Source: Candidatus Nitrosomarinus sp.
Lineage (GTDB): Archaea > Thermoproteota > Nitrososphaeria > Nitrososphaerales > Nitrosopumilaceae
DNA: 9,162 nucleotides
Reading direction: 5' to 3'
Assembly (NCBI GenBank): GCA_003702465.1
Contig: REGF01000039.1
Location: 1-9,162, forward strand
In this document: piece after piece, positions 1 to 6,954 of the stretch
How positions within the stretch are numbered: the first letter of the stretch is position 1
Layout of the letters: each line of letters starts with the position of its first letter
Made by a program: the position numbers and the translations under genes
Notes under the pieces: model-generated
What the model was told of the DNA's origin: nothing
What the model saw: only the letters and a program-made list of their open reading frames with translations
Database searches by the model: none

Positions 1-588
1 CTCTTCAGGATCTTCGGCTTTGATTACTTGACAAACACCATTTACAGATTCAGTTCCAGGTCCACAGTTTACAACTTGTTCAACAACTGGTTCTGGTTCA
101 GGTACTGGTTCTGGTTCTGGTTCAGGTACTGGTTCTGTTTGAACAGGTGCTGGTTCTGGTTCAGGTACTGGTTCTGTTTGAACAGGTGCTGGTGATGATG
201 CTGGTGCAAGATCAGATGTAATGAAATCAAATGTTCCAGTAATTTTTTGTGCTCCATATTGTGCACGAATCTCAAATTCACCGCTAGAATTCATTGTACC
301 TCCGGCTTTTACAGTTGCAGAATAAAATCCATCTGAATCAGGCATTACTTGTTGAACAGTTACAATATTTCCATCAGGACTTACAATCATCAAAACTACA
401 GGTTGTTCAAATTCTGCTAAAGTCTTTACCAATCCGGTAATTTCAATAGTGCTTCCAGTAGTATAACTTGAAGAATCAGTATTTACAGATAATGGAAGTA
501 CAGATTGCGCATTTGCTGCACCAGTTAGACCAAAAGATAGAATTGATATAGATAATAATGTAAATGCTAAGAATCCAGATAACTTCAT
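1..588 (-). CDS. Secreted Ig-like protein with Pro/Glu-rich stalk (partial, C-terminus beyond left edge)
   Basis: An open frame of 196 codons starts at ATG 588-586 and leaves the window with no stop. The first 27 residues form a Sec-type signal peptide: K2, a hydrophobic core, then an AANA-like cleavage site. Residues about 30-123 look like a beta-sandwich (Ig-like) domain with a SYTTGSTIEITG opening strand. Residues 130-172 are a Pro/Glu/Val stalk containing a tandem 13-residue repeat (APVQTEPVPEPEP). A short motif follows, CGPGTESVNGVC (175-186), whose two cysteines probably form a disulfide. From family knowledge, proteins of this shape in marine thaumarchaea are exported or cell-surface proteins, often with a C-terminal membrane anchor; that part is not visible here. 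Function is unknown. A surface-layer-associated or adhesion role is only inference. The antisense Asn/Gln-rich frame over the stalk is a shadow of the repeat. Confidence 0.85.
   Translation of the reverse strand, partial: MKLSGFLAFTLLSISILSFGLTGAANAQSVLPLSVNTDSSSYTTGSTIEITGLVKTLAEFEQPVVLMIVSPDGNIVTVQQVMPDSDGFYSATVKAGGTMNSSGEFEIRAQYGAQKITGTFDFITSDLAPASSPAPVQTEPVPEPEPAPVQTEPVPEPEPEPVPEPEPVVEQVVNCGPGTESVNGVCQVIKAEDPEE
88..189. repeat. Tandem 39-bp repeat in the stalk of the secreted protein
   Basis: Two identical adjacent 39-bp copies lie at 112-150 and 151-189. The first 24 bases of the same unit also occur at 88-111. The unit is 13 codons long, so copy-number change keeps the reading frame. 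On the minus strand it encodes APVQTEPVPEPEP. The exact DNA identity of the copies points to recent duplication or slippage. Confidence 0.9.
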
Positions 589-612
589 TTTCAACTTAAA
601 TCGAGCCTCAGA

Positions 613-620
613 GTATTTAT
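613..620 (-). promoter_or_regulatory. Putative TATA box of the secreted-protein gene
   Basis: On the minus strand this reads ATAAATAC, centred about 28 bp before the ATG at 588. That is the distance expected if transcription starts at or next to the start codon (leaderless mRNA), which is common in this archaeal group. Only sequence and spacing support it. Confidence 0.45.
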
Positions 621-762
621 GTTTTCAATCGAATTAAAATTGACTAATTTATGGTCTAAATTCCATTTTTTTGACAAGATATTAGATGACGTTGAAAAAT
701 TAGTAAATTAGATTTACTATCAAATGTTCAGTTTGTTGAAAAACCTGTAATACAAGATAAAG

Positions 763-2136
763 ATGGTAAATACAATGGAAATATTTGCTCAAAGAACTAA
801 AGTTTTACAAATTTCACTAGTTGCAATATTTTCTGCATTTGTAGTAGAATTAATTTTTGGTTTAATTTCTAACAGTCTAGCCCTAATTACAGATAGTATT
901 CATGCATTATTAGATGCCGTAGTAACACTGGTTTTACTGTTAGCTGCAAGATGGGCAATAAAACCACCAGATGCAGAGCATACTTACGGACATGGAAAAA
1001 TTGAATCTCTTGGAGGATTAATTGGAGGAATAGCAATTTTTCTAATTGCTTGTTTTTTCATCTATGAATCAATTAACAGATTACAAAGTCCACCACCAAG
1101 TGTTTTACCAGGATTATTTGCAATAATAGGAGGACTCTATACAATTGGAATTGATTTTTTCAGAATAATACTTCTTAGAAAGAGCATCAAAGCAATTGGA
1201 GGAACAACTCTCAAAGCAGATTTCTATCATGCATTTATGGACCTAGGTTCCACAATGGTTGCAATAATTGGAATTGTTTTAGTAACATATGGAGTTTATT
1301 TTGGAGATTTTGTTGCAGCCTTAATCCTAGGAGGATTATTAGCAGTACTCAGCATAAAATTGATTCACAAAACAGCTCTAGATTTGACAGATGTAATATC
1401 ACCTGAACTTGTAAAAAATGTTCGAGAAATTACAAATTCAACAAACGGAGTAGTAGATACAGGATCAGTTCTCATGAGAAGATCAGGAGACATAATTTTT
1501 GCAGACATAACAATTTCATTAAGAGGAGATACGAGTTTTGAGAAAGCTCATGAAATTAGTGACAGTGTTGAAAGTAATATTAAAAATCAAATTTCAAATG
1601 CCAAAATTACAATTCATTTTGAACCTAATTGGAAAGATGTTCCACTAGATGGGAAAATTTTTGAAATTGCAAAAAGTGTGAAAGGTGTTAAAGAAGTTCA
1701 CAACGTCAATACAAACAAAACAAAAGGAAAGACATATTGTAATTTGCATGTAATGGTAGACAAAGAAAGTGATTTATTATCAGCACATAAAATATCAGAA
1801 ATTATAGAAGAAAAAATTCAGAATGAAATACCAGAAATCACACATGCAACTATTCATCTTGAACCGTTTATCACAGTTCCAAAAAGTATCAATGTAGAAG
1901 ACATTGCAACAGAAGAAAAAATTAAAAAAATTGTTGAAAATTATCCTGAAGTAAAAAAAGTAGGTAGAATTGTATCATTAAAGTTTGAAAATATTTTCAA
2001 AATAGATATTGATTGTTCATTTGATAAAAAATTATCAATAGAAAAAGTTCATGATCTAACTTCAGAAATAGAGCATGCAATTAGATTAGAAATTAAAAAT
2101 TCAGTGATCACTATTCATCCTGAACCAGATGAATAA
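763..2136 (+). CDS. Cation diffusion facilitator (CDF) metal exporter with three tandem C-terminal domains
   Basis: This is a 457-residue inner-membrane transporter of the CDF family, which exports divalent metal in exchange for protons. Residues 15-205 hold about six membrane helices. The transport site is visible as H47xxxD51 in TM2 and H156xxxD160 in TM5. This HxxxD/HxxxD pair is typical of zinc-type CDFs, whereas FieF/YiiP has a D at the first TM2 position. The family loop YGHGKIES is at 75-82. Usual CDFs are about 300 residues with one cytoplasmic dimerisation domain. Here there are three similar units (about 211-290, 294-370 and 380-457), each ending in an IH.EP motif: ITIHFEP 282-288, ATIHLEP 362-368, ITIHPEP 449-455. 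The start could be M1 or M5 (ATG at 775); the region from M5 matches the family start better. The 174-bp upstream gap contains no clear promoter. The gene converges on the metal importer 10 bp away, so it probably belongs to zinc or related metal homeostasis. Confidence 0.92.
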   Translation: MVNTMEIFAQRTKVLQISLVAIFSAFVVELIFGLISNSLALITDSIHALLDAVVTLVLLLAARWAIKPPDAEHTYGHGKIESLGGLIGGIAIFLIACFFIYESINRLQSPPPSVLPGLFAIIGGLYTIGIDFFRIILLRKSIKAIGGTTLKADFYHAFMDLGSTMVAIIGIVLVTYGVYFGDFVAALILGGLLAVLSIKLIHKTALDLTDVISPELVKNVREITNSTNGVVDTGSVLMRRSGDIIFADITISLRGDTSFEKAHEISDSVESNIKNQISNAKITIHFEPNWKDVPLDGKIFEIAKSVKGVKEVHNVNTNKTKGKTYCNLHVMVDKESDLLSAHKISEIIEEKIQNEIPEITHATIHLEPFITVPKSINVEDIATEEKIKKIVENYPEVKKVGRIVSLKFENIFKIDIDCSFDKKLSIEKVHDLTSEIEHAIRLEIKNSVITIHPEPDE

Positions 2137-2142
2137 TAAATT

Positions 2143-2154
2143 CAAATTAATTTG
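2143..2154. other. Short perfect palindrome between convergent genes
   Basis: The 12-bp palindrome CAAATTAATTTG spans the stop codon of permease 2 and lies just after the CDF stop. A run of six T lies at 2170-2175 on the plus strand, so transcription from the CDF gene may end there. The stem is all A/T apart from its ends, so hairpin strength is low and chance cannot be excluded. Confidence 0.25.
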
Positions 2155-3247
2155 TAAAATTTTGTATCTTTTTTAATCCAATATCAGTAAGGGTGAAATT
2201 GCCTTGAGTATTTTTTTCAACAAATTTTTGTTCTTGAATAAATTCACTTAATTTTTTAGAATATTCTTTGCTCCAACCTAAGGAATTGGATATGGTTAAT
2301 GCTGAAACCGAACGATTTGAGCCTAATTCTTTGCGGATATGAGTTAATACAATTCCCAAATCTACTTCAAATCGTTGTTTTGAAATTCTTCTCCATCTGG
2401 AGATCAATCCTCGATTTGGTCCAAAAACCCAAACTAATCCAAAAATAAGTCCAGATATCGAAGCCATTGAACCAGATATTGACACATCAGCTAAAATTGC
2501 AAATAGATAACCAATTACAGCACTTATTATTCCAAGGGATACTGAAAGAACTAACATTCGGGACAAACGATCTGTTAGTAAAAATGCTGCAGATGCAGGA
2601 ACAATGAAAAATGCAATTACTAGAATTGCACCAACTGATTCAAAAGCAACAACTGCAGTTGTAGCTACCATAATCATTAACAGATAATGAACTAGCAGAG
2701 GCATCAATCCCATACCCAATGCCAACGACTTGTCAAAAGTACTAATTTTTAGCTCTTTGTAAAGAATCCCAATAAATGAAACATTTGCAATTGCCAAAAT
2801 ACCAAGAACCCACATAGACTTTGAACCAATATTCAATTCATCAAGATACAATGCATCAAATGGTGCAAACTCTATTGAACCATAAAGAACATGTTGTGCA
2901 TCAATATGGACATTACCAGCTTGTGTCACAAGAATTACTCCAATTGCAAACAAGAACGGAAAAACAATTCCAATTGAACTATCTTTTTTTAATTTACCAG
3001 AACGATACAACAATTCAACTAAAGATACTGTAAGAATTCCAGATAACACACCACCTACAATTACTGGAATAGGTTCTCTTCCCCCTACAGCAAATACAGC
3101 AATTACTATTCCTAACAAGACAGCATGGCTGATGGCATCAGACATCATTGCCATTTGTCTTAATACCAAAAATACACCAATTGAAGCACAATTCGCTGCA
3201 ACTAAAACAGCAATGCCAATTATTGTTAAATCACTAGAAATTTCCAT
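2147..3247 (-). CDS. Zn/Mn-type ABC transporter permease (ABC-3 family) with C-terminal winged-helix-like domain
   Basis: This 366-residue protein is the second membrane subunit of the neighbouring uptake system. Residues 8-280 contain the helices of the ABC-3 (ZnuB/TroC/TroD/MntB) family. The characteristic RQMAMMSDAISHAVLLG loop is at 30-46, and VPASAAFLLTDR (216-227) is the conserved region before the last helices. ABC-3 permeases are usually 260-300 residues. Here about 80 extra cytoplasmic residues (286-366) look like a winged helix: VSALTISNSLGWSKEYSKKL as a helix-turn-helix, then a possible wing NFTLTDIGLKKI. Some bacterial relatives carry a DtxR-like domain at this place; chlamydial YtgCR is the known permease-repressor fusion. 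The domain could sense metal or bind DNA, or could simply be structural. The start overlaps the end of permease 1 by 14 bases, with AAGGAG four bases upstream, so translation is probably coupled. Confidence 0.9.
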   Translation of the reverse strand: MEISSDLTIIGIAVLVAANCASIGVFLVLRQMAMMSDAISHAVLLGIVIAVFAVGGREPIPVIVGGVLSGILTVSLVELLYRSGKLKKDSSIGIVFPFLFAIGVILVTQAGNVHIDAQHVLYGSIEFAPFDALYLDELNIGSKSMWVLGILAIANVSFIGILYKELKISTFDKSLALGMGLMPLLVHYLLMIMVATTAVVAFESVGAILVIAFFIVPASAAFLLTDRLSRMLVLSVSLGIISAVIGYLFAILADVSISGSMASISGLIFGLVWVFGPNRGLISRWRRISKQRFEVDLGIVLTHIRKELGSNRSVSALTISNSLGWSKEYSKKLSEFIQEQKFVEKNTQGNFTLTDIGLKKIQNFTN

Positions 3248-4193
3248 GATTCTCCTTTTCGTTATCTGAGATAGTTTTGATGTTGTCTAAAGAAATTTGA
3301 GATTTTCTTTGATTACGAAGATACTTGAAAAGATAACCTTGTTTTGGTGAAAAGATCAAGGAAATTCCCAAAATAGCTGTAATTGTAATTACAATTACTG
3401 GGCCAGTAGACATTCCTTCTGTTGTGCTACTTATCATAGAACCAATAATTCCACTTAAACCTCCAAAAATGGCAGATAAAATAATCATATTTTTGAGATT
3501 AGAAGTCCATTGCCTTGCTGCAGCTGCAGGAGCAATTAGCATAGAAACCATTAGAACTACACCAACAGTATGTAAGCCAATTACAACAGCTACAACGATA
3601 ACTGATGTTAATAATGCATTAAGATATTTGATTGGAAATCCCAGACTTTGACTAAATGAACTATCAAAGGTCATAATCTTGAATTCTTTATAGAATAAAA
3701 TTAAAACAACAAAGCAGAATGCTGCCAAAATTCCTAGATTTATGACATCAGATTCTATTAATGCAGCTGCTTGACCAAACAGAAATCGATCTAATCCTCC
3801 TTGACTAGAACCTCCAATACTTTGCAAAAAAGTTAGTAAAACAATTCCCAATCCAAAAAAGACTGAGAGTGTAATTCCTAATGCAGCATCTTGTTTAATT
3901 TTAGTAGTATTTGTGATTGCAAGCGTAACTATTCCTCCAAACCATGCAAAGATTGCAGCACCTAACATTAACAATAATGAGTCTTTTACTCCAGCAAACA
4001 GGTAAGCAAAGCCAATTCCAGGCAAAGCGGCATGAGCAATAGCATCTCCAAACAAACTTTGCTTTCTTAATACAGTAAAACATCCTAAAGCACCACTTGT
4101 AATTCCCAAAATAGCTGAACCAAGAGCAACATATCTTAGTGTATAATCAGTAAAAATTCCTAGAAAAACAGATAAGATTTCTTCAAGAGCCAT
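3234..4193 (-). CDS. Zn/Mn-type ABC transporter permease (ABC-3 family)
   Basis: This 319-residue membrane subunit pairs with the other permease to form the channel of a divalent-metal importer. About eight hydrophobic helices are visible between residues 18 and 280. The family loop LFGDAIAHAALPG is at 47-59, where ABC-3 permeases contact the ATPase. The segment LIAPAAAARQW, toward the C-terminus, is the other conserved ABC-3 stretch. The C-terminal tail (about 285-319) is short, charged and hydrophilic, unlike the winged-helix tail of its partner. The gene lies 19 bp after the ATPase stop. A GTGATG stretch four bases before the ATG can pair with the 3' end of archaeal 16S rRNA. The stop lies inside the start region of permease 2. 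Two different permease genes suggest a heterodimer, as in TroCD-like systems. The metal, Zn or Mn, cannot be decided from the permease sequence. Confidence 0.93.
   Translation of the reverse strand: MALEEILSVFLGIFTDYTLRYVALGSAILGITSGALGCFTVLRKQSLFGDAIAHAALPGIGFAYLFAGVKDSLLLMLGAAIFAWFGGIVTLAITNTTKIKQDAALGITLSVFFGLGIVLLTFLQSIGGSSQGGLDRFLFGQAAALIESDVINLGILAAFCFVVLILFYKEFKIMTFDSSFSQSLGFPIKYLNALLTSVIVVAVVIGLHTVGVVLMVSMLIAPAAAARQWTSNLKNMIILSAIFGGLSGIIGSMISSTTEGMSTGPVIVITITAILGISLIFSPKQGYLFKYLRNQRKSQISLDNIKTISDNEKENHGNF
3252..3257 (-). promoter_or_regulatory. Shine-Dalgarno site for permease 2
   Basis: The minus strand reads AAGGAG, four bases before the ATG at 3247, and lies inside the end of the permease 1 gene. 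It supports that start codon and the 14-base overlap, so the two permeases are probably made at matched levels. Confidence 0.7.
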
Positions 4194-4212
4194 TTAACAT
4201 CACATTCATTAA

Positions 4213-4977
4213 CTAAATAGACATACGTTGTTTTTCTTGATACGTTCTATCCAGATTTTCTTTTGTAAAAACTTCTTTTATTGGTCCATGAGTAATTAAA
4301 TTTCTATTAACCATTACAACCCAATCAAAGTATTTATCAACAGTCTGAAGTTCATGATGAACCATAACAATTGTTTTTCCTTCTTTTCTTAAATTTTCAA
4401 GAATTGAGAGAATTGTTTTTTCTGTAATGACATCCACTCCGTTTAAGGGTTCATCCATTAAGTAAATCTGAGCATCTTGTGCTAAAGCCCTAGCAAGAAA
4501 AACTCTTTGCTGCTGTCCTCCCGATAATTGTCCAATCTGTCTGTCTTGATAATCAGACAATCCCACTTTATCTAAACATTCTCTAGCTATATCTCGTGTT
4601 TTAGAATTAGGGCGACGGAACCATCCAAGTTTTCCATACAAACCCATTTCGACAACATCTAATGCATCTGTAGGAAAATCCCAATCAACAGAACCACGTT
4701 GAGGAACATATGCAACTTTATCTCGATTCTTAGAATATGGTTTTCCAAATACACTCACTTTACCAGCAGTAATTGGAACTAATCCCATTACAGCCTTAAT
4801 CAAAGTAGACTTTCCTGCCCCATTTGGACCAACAATTGCAATCATCTTTGCTTTAGGGAAATTGAGATCGATATTCCAAAGTGCAGGTTCAGTTTTGTAT
4901 GTAACTGAAAGATTCTGAATTAATACAGAATATTCATTTTCTGAACTAGAATTTTTCTTACTTGACTTTTGGTCCAT
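4213..4977 (-). CDS. ATPase subunit of Zn/Mn-type ABC importer
   Basis: This 254-residue cytoplasmic protein hydrolyses ATP to drive metal import through the two permeases. All nucleotide-binding motifs are intact: Walker A GPNGAGKS (50-57), Q-loop YVPQRG (90-95), signature LSGGQ (151-155), Walker B IYLMDE (171-176), the D-loop region LNGVD, and the H-loop MVHHE (205-209). The sequence VPQRGSVDWDFP after the Q-loop is typical of the ZnuC/MntB/TroB branch of metal ATPases. The first 15 residues form a Ser/Lys/Asn-rich extension. The start codon overlaps the stop of the binding-protein gene by one base (TAATG), which indicates translational coupling; a GAGG stretch about ten bases upstream may serve as ribosome-binding site. 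The same operon arrangement is seen in ZnuABC and TroABCD systems. Confidence 0.95.
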   Translation of the reverse strand: MDQKSSKKNSSSENEYSVLIQNLSVTYKTEPALWNIDLNFPKAKMIAIVGPNGAGKSTLIKAVMGLVPITAGKVSVFGKPYSKNRDKVAYVPQRGSVDWDFPTDALDVVEMGLYGKLGWFRRPNSKTRDIARECLDKVGLSDYQDRQIGQLSGGQQQRVFLARALAQDAQIYLMDEPLNGVDVITEKTILSILENLRKEGKTIVMVHHELQTVDKYFDWVVMVNRNLITHGPIKEVFTKENLDRTYQEKQRMSI

Positions 4978-5939
4978 TATTTCAAGGCCTCAACTATTGT
5001 ATTGACGTTATGAGTAAATGCTCCAACATAGGTTCCTTCAGGTGTTCCTTTTTCCCCTATTGCATCAGAAAATAATTCTCCGCCAATAACAATATCATGG
5101 CCCCTAGATTGAACAGCGGCCTCAAGAGCTTCAATTGTTGCTGGAGAAATAGAAGTTTCTACAAACAAAGCTTTGATTTTTCGTTTAGAAATTTCATCAG
5201 CCAAATTTTGGATTTCTCTAATTCCAGCTTCACTATCAGTACTCCACCCTTGAATAGATAATTCTTCAAAACCATATGTATGACCAAAATATTGGAATGC
5301 ATCATGGGCCGTTACAAGAACTCTTTGGTCTTGAGGAATTGAATTTATTTTATTCAAATTATTTGAATTAAGTTTCTTTAACTGATTCAAATATTCTGAT
5401 AGATTTTTATCATATTTTTCAGAGTTTTTAGGATCATATTCTTTTAATCCAGTTGCTACAACTTTTGCAGCTTCAGACCAAAGATCAACATCCCACCAAA
5501 TATGAGGATCAAAATTTCCATTATTATCTAAAATTAATAATGATTCCAAAGGAATGTTTTCAGACACTGCCAAAACAGTAGTTCCTTCTTTTCCAATTTT
5601 AACAAAAATATCACCCATTTTTCCTTCCAAATCCAATCCATTGTAAAAAATAATATCAGCATTCTGTAGTTCTTTGACATCACTTGCACTAGGTCTATAC
5701 AAATGAGGATCTACACCAGGACCCATTAATCCAGTGACAGAAACATGTTCACCACCAATATTTTCCACTAAATCTGTAATCACATTAGTTGTCGTTGTGA
5801 CAGAAATTTTTGCAGAAAAACTATCAGAACTTTCAAAATCATTAATTTTTACATCATCATTGTTTTGAACAAGTACGACAGAAATTCCAATTATAATTGC
5901 CACAGCAACAATAGATGCTGCTAAAATAGGTTTTTTCAT
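4977..5939 (-). CDS. Metal-binding protein of Zn/Mn ABC importer (ZnuA/TroA family), membrane-anchored
   Basis: This 320-residue extracytoplasmic protein captures a divalent metal and delivers it to the permeases. Residues 4-24 form a hydrophobic anchor after KK. No lipobox cysteine is visible, so it is probably tethered by the uncleaved helix. The cluster A-I binding-protein fold follows (about 45-320). The expected metal ligands are all recognisable: H79 in DPHLYRPS, H146 in DPHIWW, H212 in TAHDAFQYFG, and D292 in ELFSDAIG. A His-His-His-Asp set resembles TroA and zinc-binding members more than the Mn-specific PsaA/MntC type, which has Glu at the third position. The His-rich loop common in bacterial ZnuA is absent. 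Zinc is therefore favoured but manganese is possible. It is the first gene of a four-gene operon and has its own TATA box and an inverted-repeat array upstream. Confidence 0.93.
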   Translation of the reverse strand: MKKPILAASIVAVAIIIGISVVLVQNNDDVKINDFESSDSFSAKISVTTTTNVITDLVENIGGEHVSVTGLMGPGVDPHLYRPSASDVKELQNADIIFYNGLDLEGKMGDIFVKIGKEGTTVLAVSENIPLESLLILDNNGNFDPHIWWDVDLWSEAAKVVATGLKEYDPKNSEKYDKNLSEYLNQLKKLNSNNLNKINSIPQDQRVLVTAHDAFQYFGHTYGFEELSIQGWSTDSEAGIREIQNLADEISKRKIKALFVETSISPATIEALEAAVQSRGHDIVIGGELFSDAIGEKGTPEGTYVGAFTHNVNTIVEALK

Positions 5940-5967
5940 GTCAATATAAAATACTCACGGTCAGGAT

Positions 5968-5975
5968 TATTTAAA
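5968..5975 (-). promoter_or_regulatory. Putative TATA box of the metal-importer operon
   Basis: The minus strand reads TTTAAATA, centred about 32 bp before the ATG at 5939. Transcription would start roughly 5 bases before the start codon, giving a nearly leaderless mRNA. The inverted-repeat array begins two bases upstream and would overlap the TFB-recognition element. Confidence 0.55.
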
Positions 5976-5976
5976 T

Positions 5977-6000
5977 TTAGCATGAGCTAACTTTTTTAGC
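5977..6000. promoter_or_regulatory. Array of TTAGC/GCTAA half-sites, candidate operator of the metal-importer operon
   Basis: Three 5-bp arms alternate in orientation: TTAGC 5977-5981, GCTAA 5986-5990 and TTAGC 5996-6000. They form two overlapping inverted repeats, TTAGC-ATGA-GCTAA and GCTAA-CTTTT-TTAGC. They sit directly upstream of the importer TATA box, where a bound repressor would hinder TBP/TFB. The half-site resembles the TTAG/CTAA arms of DtxR/IdeR-type operators, but the match is partial. No DtxR-family gene is in the window, so the regulator is unknown. Confidence 0.5.
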
Positions 6001-6035
6001 CCAATCTAATTTATTGATAAAAATCAAAAATTAGG

Positions 6036-6043
6036 TTTAAAAC
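6036..6043 (+). promoter_or_regulatory. Putative TATA box of the small membrane-protein gene
   Basis: TTTAAAAC lies 22-29 bp before the GTG start at 6065, which fits a leaderless transcript and supports the GTG as start. It lies about 60 bp from the oppositely oriented importer TATA box, so the two genes have separate divergent promoters. Confidence 0.4.
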
Positions 6044-6064
6044 AAAGAAAACAAAATAAAATTT

Positions 6065-6571
6065 GTGCAAAAAGGAGTATTACTAATTGTTATTTTTGGA
6101 ATTTTAATTGTTGCAGGTCTTGCAACATCCGTACTTGAAAATCAAACCACGTTAGAAGGAATTATTCAAGGTAATGGAAGAGTTAGTACCTCAGAGATTG
6201 TTACAATTTCAGTTGATTTTGATAAAGATGAAACACCAGTAGGAATTTTTGCAGTACAGATAATGGAATTCAAGAAAAACACATTTTCAGCAAAAATTTT
6301 GGATCCTTCAGGAATTGAAATAATTTCAGAAAAAATTAACGAAGATACACTTGAGCAAGAATTCAGAGTATTAGATTCTGGAAATTATGAATTAATTATT
6401 CAAAGTTCAGATGATAAGGGAAGTTATGTAGCAGGTGCAATTGGTCCACTTCCAAATACAGACAACAAATTCATTTTTTCAACAATATCAACAATTTGTA
6501 TTATTTTAGGGATGATAGGATTAGTAATTATTGCAATTTATGAAATTAGAAATAAGAGAAGATCAGTTTAG
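6065..6571 (+). CDS. Small bitopic membrane protein with beta-rich extracellular domain, function unknown
   Basis: I do not recognise a named family for this 168-residue protein. Residues 4-23 are a signal-anchor-like helix, about 137-160 form a second membrane helix, and RNKRR follows as a positive cytoplasmic end. The intervening 110 residues should therefore lie outside the cell. They alternate hydrophobic residues as in a beta-sandwich, with DPSGIEIISEK and a final strand pair FRVLDSGNYELIIQSSDDKGSY. The 'G-x-Y-x-hydrophobic' ending resembles GOLD/emp24-like or other small beta-sandwich lumenal domains; this resemblance is weak. The start codon is GTG; no ATG is available before the first helix. 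It is divergent from the metal importer and its end overlaps the end of the convergent regulator gene by 9 bp. A role with the importer is possible from position only. Confidence 0.75.
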   Translation: MQKGVLLIVIFGILIVAGLATSVLENQTTLEGIIQGNGRVSTSEIVTISVDFDKDETPVGIFAVQIMEFKKNTFSAKILDPSGIEIISEKINEDTLEQEFRVLDSGNYELIIQSSDDKGSYVAGAIGPLPNTDNKFIFSTISTICIILGMIGLVIIAIYEIRNKRRSV

Positions 6572-6874
6572 ATAACTATCCATTTTTTCCAAACCATTTA
6601 TGGCACCATCAAAAGTATCATTATTTTCTAGTAAGGAACTAAGTTTTTCATTATTTGCTGAAATGAAATATTTTTGATTTTCACTAGTTTTAAAAATAAA
6701 TTCACACTCTATTAGATAATCTAATCTTTGTAAAATATCAGATTCAGACATTGAGAATTCTTCAGATAAAATAGAACACTCTTTCTTTCCATCTTCTAAT
6801 TTTGCCAAAATTTCAGATGTAATTGGATCAAACATACAATCAATGATTTTTTCTCGATCAAAGGTTTCATCCAT
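6563..6874 (-). CDS. Small winged-helix DNA-binding protein
   Basis: This 103-residue protein looks like an ArsR/MarR-scale winged-helix regulator. The pattern is DPITSEILAKLEDG (16-29, helix 1), then ECSILSEEFSMSESDILQRLDYLIECEFIFKTS (32-64). The latter contains a helix-turn-helix with its recognition helix and the start of the wing, and KYFISANNEKL (68-78) gives the returning strand. From family knowledge, proteins beginning this way are common small transcription factors in thaumarchaea. Their ligands are mostly unknown. Three cysteines (C13, C33, C57) could bind metal or respond to redox, but no recognised ArsR metal box is seen. The gene converges on the small membrane protein (stop codons overlap by 9 bp) and is divergent from the Cys-rich mini-protein. 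A perfect palindrome in the shared upstream region is a candidate autoregulatory site. Confidence 0.75.
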   Translation of the reverse strand: MDETFDREKIIDCMFDPITSEILAKLEDGKKECSILSEEFSMSESDILQRLDYLIECEFIFKTSENQKYFISANNEKLSSLLENNDTFDGAINGLEKMDSYLN

Positions 6875-6903
6875 AAAAATAGTTGAAAAATTAGAACGTA
6901 ATA

Positions 6904-6918
6904 ACTTTTTGAAAAAGT
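6904..6918. promoter_or_regulatory. Perfect palindrome between divergent regulator and Cys-rich genes
   Basis: ACTTTTT-G-AAAAAGT is a perfect 7+1+7 inverted repeat in the 80-bp gap between the start codons at 6874 and 6955. Its centre is 37 bp from one start and 44 bp from the other, near where upstream promoter elements would lie. It could be an operator for the adjacent winged-helix protein. The A/T-rich arms reduce its significance. Confidence 0.4.
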
Positions 6919-6954
6919 CAATAGAATAATTAAGAAATAAGGATATCTCAAATT

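Noticed and set aside
69..281. A His/Asn/Gln/Leu-rich minus-strand frame of 70 codons
   Set aside because: It is an out-of-frame reading of the Pro/Glu repeat of the secreted protein, which has a signal peptide and a clear domain order in the correct frame.
696..797. A protein-like frame upstream of the CDF gene (contains VEKPVIQDKDGKYNG), ending inside the CDF start region
   Set aside because: It has no ATG, GTG or TTG after the preceding stop at 693-695, is only about 33 codons, and stops within the CDF N-terminus. It may be a gene remnant or chance.
2821..3033. Plus-strand frames over the permease genes (also 3424-3651) and a minus-strand frame at 3901-4083
   Set aside because: They lie inside well-supported membrane-protein genes, resemble no family, and have no start signals.
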